DNA from: an uncultured beta proteobacterium
GTDB taxonomy: Bacteria > Pseudomonadota > Gammaproteobacteria > Burkholderiales > Rhodocyclaceae
DNA length: 10,461 nt
Direction of reading: 5' to 3'
Assembly (NCBI GenBank): GCA_903933395.1
Contig: CAIZKA010000397.1
Location: forward strand, 1 to 10,461
Shown here: positions 8,143-10,461 of the stretch, one piece after another
Layout: each line of letters starts with the position of its first letter
Position numbering within the stretch: the first letter of the stretch is position 1
Made by a program: the position numbers and the translations under genes
Notes under the pieces: generated by a model
What the model was told of the DNA's origin: nothing
The model's input: the letters and a program-made list of their open reading frames with translations, nothing else
Databases searched by the model: none

Positions 8143-9395
8143 GTATTGCCGTCATCGGCGCCGGCTATGCCGGCATGGCGGCCGCCGTCGAACTCTCCGC
8201 CGCGGGCCATCCGGTCGAAGTATTCGAGGCCTCGCGCGCGCTCGGCGGTCGTGCCCGCGCCGTACAGATCGACGGCTTCGAGGTCGACAACGGCCAGCAC
8301 ATCCTGATCGGCGCCTATACCGAAACCCTGCGCCTGATGCGCGCCGTCGGCGCCGATCCCGATGCCCTGCTCAAGCGCAGGCCGCTGCGCTTCGAATTCC
8401 CCGGCGAGTTCCTGATGAGCGCGCCGCACCTGCCGGCGCCGCTGCACACGGCGTTTGCCTTGCTGCTTGCGCAGGGTCTCGACTGGCGCGAAAAATGGGC
8501 GGCCATCCGGCTCATGCAGGGCCTGCAGTCCAGCCAATTCCGTATCGAGCCGGACATCAGCGTGACGCATTGGCTGGACTGCAACAACACGCCGTCCCGC
8601 CAGCGCCGACTCTTGTGGGAGCCGCTATGCATTGCCGCCTTGAATACACCGGCCGATCGCGCCTCGGCGCAAGTGCTGGCCAATGTGCTGCGCGACAGCC
8701 TCGGCGGCAAACGCGCCGCCAGCGACATGCTGCTGCCGCAGGTGAATCTTTCCGCGCTGTTTCCCGATCCCGCAGCGAAGTTCGTCGCAGAGCACGGCGG
8801 CGCCATACATCGCGGCCATCGCGTCAGTTCGCTGCGACGCGAGGACGACGGCTGGCGGATCGATGACGCCGGGCCCTTCGCGCAGGTGGTGCTCGCCGTA
8901 GCACCCTATCACCTCGCCGCCCTGGTGCCGGAACTGGCGCCGCGGGTGGCACATTTCGACTGGGAACCCATCGTCACCGCTTACTTCAGCTACCCCGCCG
9001 CGGTACGCCTGCCGCAGCCGATGCTGGGCGTGGACGCCGGCCTCGCGCAGTGGCTGTTCGACCGCGGCACCCTTTGCGGGCAGCATGGCCTGATCGCCGC
9101 CGTGATCAGCGCGCGCGGACGCCACCTGGATCTGCCCCCCGCCGAACTGGAGCGAGGCATTCACGCCGAAATCGCCCGCATCGTGCCCGGATTGCCGCAG
9201 CCGCTGCGGGTGCAGACCATCACCGAAAAGCGCGCGACTTTTGCCTGCGTACCGGACCTGCAACGGCCGCAAGCCAGAACCGAAATGCCGGGCCTGTGGC
9301 TGGCCGGCGACTACGTCGCCGGCGACTATCCGGCGACCCTGGAAGGCGCGGTGAGGAGCGGCATTGCCGCTGCGCGGGCAGTGCTGGCCACCTGA
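8139..9395 (+). CDS. hpnE: HpnE, FAD-dependent hydroxysqualene dehydroxylase
   Basis: Reduces hydroxysqualene to squalene, the last step of the HpnCDE pathway. From GTG at 8139 it is 418 residues. The N-terminal dinucleotide-binding motif is VIGAGYAGMAAA (GxGxxG at 7-12), with acidic Glu30 ending the second strand (VEVFEAS) and GGRA at 36-39. This is the amine oxidase/phytoene desaturase-type FAD fold. The C-terminus carries the second FAD contact, WLAGDY (387-392), followed by the ATLEGAVRSG helix. The GTG overlaps the hpnD stop by 4 nt. A TTG further upstream at 8109 would add ten residues before the Rossmann strand and is less likely. Sequence alone could suggest a carotenoid desaturase, but the hpnCD context argues for HpnE. 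The stop is 1 nt from the convergent ABC ATPase gene. Confidence 0.92.
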   Translation: MSIAVIGAGYAGMAAAVELSAAGHPVEVFEASRALGGRARAVQIDGFEVDNGQHILIGAYTETLRLMRAVGADPDALLKRRPLRFEFPGEFLMSAPHLPAPLHTAFALLLAQGLDWREKWAAIRLMQGLQSSQFRIEPDISVTHWLDCNNTPSRQRRLLWEPLCIAALNTPADRASAQVLANVLRDSLGGKRAASDMLLPQVNLSALFPDPAAKFVAEHGGAIHRGHRVSSLRREDDGWRIDDAGPFAQVVLAVAPYHLAALVPELAPRVAHFDWEPIVTAYFSYPAAVRLPQPMLGVDAGLAQWLFDRGTLCGQHGLIAAVISARGRHLDLPPAELERGIHAEIARIVPGLPQPLRVQTITEKRATFACVPDLQRPQARTEMPGLWLAGDYVAGDYPATLEGAVRSGIAAARAVLAT

Positions 9396-9396
9396 T

Positions 9397-10068
9397 TCAG
9401 CTTTCCAGATGCCCGCCCGACAGGCGCAGCGTGCGCCCGCAGCGCTGCGCCAGCGCCTCGTCGTGGGTGACCAGGATCAGGGTGGTGCCGGCCTCAGAGT
9501 TCATGGCGAACATCAGGTCGATGATCTGCGCGCCGGTCGCGGCATCGAGATTGCCGGTCGGCTCGTCGGCCAGCAGCAGTTGCGGCCGCATGGCAAAGGC
9601 CCGCGCCAGCGCCACGCGCTGCTGTTCGCCGCCGGACAGGTGCTTCGGGTAATGTCCGAGGCGCTCGGCCAGCCCGACCCGGGCCAGCATCGCCTCCGCC
9701 GTCCCCCGCGCGTCGGCGCGGCCGGCGAGTTCCAGCGGCAGCATGGTGTTCTCCAGCGCAGTCAGCGCCGGCAAGAGCTGAAAGGACTGGAAGACGAAGC
9801 CGAGCAGGCGGCCGCGCAATCCGGCGCGGTCGTCTTCATCGAGCGCGGCGAGATCCTGCCCGCCCAGATGGACCGTGCCCGACGAAGGCAGGTCGAGGCC
9901 CGCCATCAGGCCCAGCAGGGTCGACTTGCCCGAACCGGAGGCGCCGACGATGGCCACCGCCTCGCCCGCCGTCACGGCAAACGAAATCTCGTGCAGAATC
10001 GTGAGCGTGCCGTCACCGCTGGGCACGACCTTGCCCAAAGCCGCCACATCGATCACCGCGTCAGTCAT
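9397..10068 (-). CDS. ybbA: ABC transporter ATP-binding protein, YbbA/LolD type
   Basis: ATPase subunit of an ABC system of the MacB/LolD/YbbA class, which acts on lipids or lipoproteins at the inner membrane. From ATG at 10066-10068 it is 223 residues, normal for the class. Walker A GASGSGKST is at 42-50, the Q-loop glutamine at 94 (FVFQSFQL), the signature LSGGEQQR at 144-151, Walker B LLLADEP at 164-170 with Glu169, a D-loop in TGNLD, and the switch histidine at 202 (THD). The frame is open upstream to 10161, but AAGGG (10073-10077) supports the inner start. The longer version would also run antisense into tesA. Divergence from a tesA-like gene 16 bp away matches the E. coli tesA/ybbA pair, so YbbA is preferred over LolD. 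Unlike E. coli, no permease gene follows; the next gene is convergent hpnE. Confidence 0.88.
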   Translation of the reverse strand: MTDAVIDVAALGKVVPSGDGTLTILHEISFAVTAGEAVAIVGASGSGKSTLLGLMAGLDLPSSGTVHLGGQDLAALDEDDRAGLRGRLLGFVFQSFQLLPALTALENTMLPLELAGRADARGTAEAMLARVGLAERLGHYPKHLSGGEQQRVALARAFAMRPQLLLADEPTGNLDAATGAQIIDLMFAMNSEAGTTLILVTHDEALAQRCGRTLRLSGGHLES

Positions 10069-10084
10069 CAGACCCTTGTCAACC
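10069..10084. promoter_or_regulatory. 16-bp divergent start-to-start gap between the ABC ATPase and tesA
   Basis: Only 16 bp separate the two divergent start codons. The AAGGG Shine-Dalgarno of the leftward gene (10073-10077) occupies part of it. Any promoters must lie inside the opposite gene's coding region, so the two transcripts overlap at their 5' ends. No Shine-Dalgarno for tesA is recognisable. Confidence 0.55.
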
Positions 10085-10461
10085 ATGTTCAAGAAACTTG
10101 CCTCCTGTTTTCTGCTGCTGTTTTGTTGCAGCCTGCCGGTCGCGGCGGCGGAGCAGCGCATTCTGGTCTACGGCGACAGCCTCTCCGCCGGTTTCGGCAT
10201 TGCCGTCAGCCAGAGCTGGCCGGCCCTGCTCGGACAGCGGCTGCAGGCCAGCGGTTCCCGCTACACGGTGACCAACGCCAGCATCAGCGGCGAAACCACC
10301 GCCGGCGGACGGGCGCGCTTTGCCGCGGCGCTGGACCAGTTCAAGCCGGCCATCGTGATCCTCGCGCTGGGCGCCAACGACGGCCTGCGCGGCCTGCCGG
10401 TGGCCGCCATGCAGGACAACCTGACCTTCATGGTGAAACTGGCGAAAAAACAAAAAGCGCG
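10085..10461 (+). CDS. tesA: TesA-like secreted GDSL esterase/lysophospholipase, 5' part (runs off the right edge)
   Basis: The frame is open from ATG 10085-10087 to the window end: 125 complete codons, no stop. Residues 1-22 form a signal peptide (MFKKLA, a hydrophobic core, then cleavage near VAAA/EQR), so the product is periplasmic. SGNH-hydrolase blocks are visible: block I GDSLSAGFG with nucleophile Ser32, block II Gly69 in SISGETT, and block III Asn98 in LGANDG. Together these supply the nucleophile and oxyanion hole; the catalytic Asp and His would lie beyond the edge. Family members hydrolyse acyl-CoA, lysophospholipid or aryl esters in vitro. Divergence from a YbbA-type ATPase supports TesA. 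The two adjacent cysteines (14-15) are not preceded by a lipobox, so a lipoprotein is unlikely. Confidence 0.9.
   Translation, partial: MFKKLASCFLLLFCCSLPVAAAEQRILVYGDSLSAGFGIAVSQSWPALLGQRLQASGSRYTVTNASISGETTAGGRARFAAALDQFKPAIVILALGANDGLRGLPVAAMQDNLTFMVKLAKKQKA

Noticed and set aside
6465..9395. Reading hpnCDE as a carotenoid cluster (two CrtB-like synthases and a CrtI-like desaturase)
   Set aside because: Two tandem synthases with HpnC- and HpnD-type N-termini followed by a short, roughly 418-residue FAD enzyme fit the HpnCDE squalene module better. Phytoene desaturases are usually about 490-510 residues and occur with a single synthase.
10085..10151. Lipoprotein signal in the tesA-like protein because of Cys14-Cys15
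   Set aside because: The residues before the cysteines (LLLF) do not form a lipobox, and an ordinary signal peptidase I site follows (VAAA then EQR).
10069..10161. N-terminal extension of the ABC ATPase to 10161
   Set aside because: It is antisense to the tesA signal peptide, does not resemble the family, and AAGGG supports the start at 10068.

Overview
The window is GC-rich, densely packed chromosomal DNA. It is most consistent with a betaproteobacterium, possibly of the Rhodocyclales/Nitrosomonadales type. This is inferred from protein character and gene order (tRNA-Leu, tig, clpP, clpX, lon, tRNA-Val, ppiD on one strand), not from a database search. The content is mainly housekeeping. I see no mobile element, CRISPR array, phage gene or toxin-antitoxin pair, and no clearly new multi-gene system. 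The points of interest are regulatory sites and departures from usual gene order.

Left part (1-6277, all on the minus strand, so read from right to left): tRNA-Leu(UAG) is followed by a protein quality-control block. Trigger factor (tig) folds nascent chains at the ribosome exit. ClpP and ClpX form the ClpXP unfoldase-protease, and Lon is a second ATP-dependent protease. tig, clpP and clpX are tightly spaced and probably cotranscribed. In the 75-bp clpX-lon gap there is a near-consensus heat-shock (sigma-32) promoter that would give lon its own stress-induced transcript. After lon come tRNA-Val(UAC), a perfect 12-bp hairpin, and the first 27 codons of ppiD, a membrane-anchored periplasmic folding factor. 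The hupB gene often found between lon and ppiD is not there.

Middle part (6278-6464): a 187-bp divergent intergenic region separates the leftward tRNA-Leu/tig block from the rightward squalene genes. It holds weak -10 candidates for both directions and a small set of competing hairpins.

Right part (6465-9395, plus strand): hpnC, hpnD and hpnE lie end to end (7-nt gap, then a 4-nt GTGA overlap). Together they encode the bacterial three-enzyme route from farnesyl diphosphate to squalene: HpnD makes presqualene diphosphate, HpnC makes hydroxysqualene, and HpnE reduces it to squalene. This implies hopanoid (or other squalene-derived lipid) synthesis, although no squalene-hopene cyclase is in view.

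Right end (9397-10461): an ABC-transporter ATPase of the YbbA/LolD type on the minus strand ends one base from hpnE. It starts 16 bp from a divergent tesA-like secreted GDSL esterase that runs off the window. This matches the known ybbA/tesA pairing, but no permease gene sits next to the ATPase.
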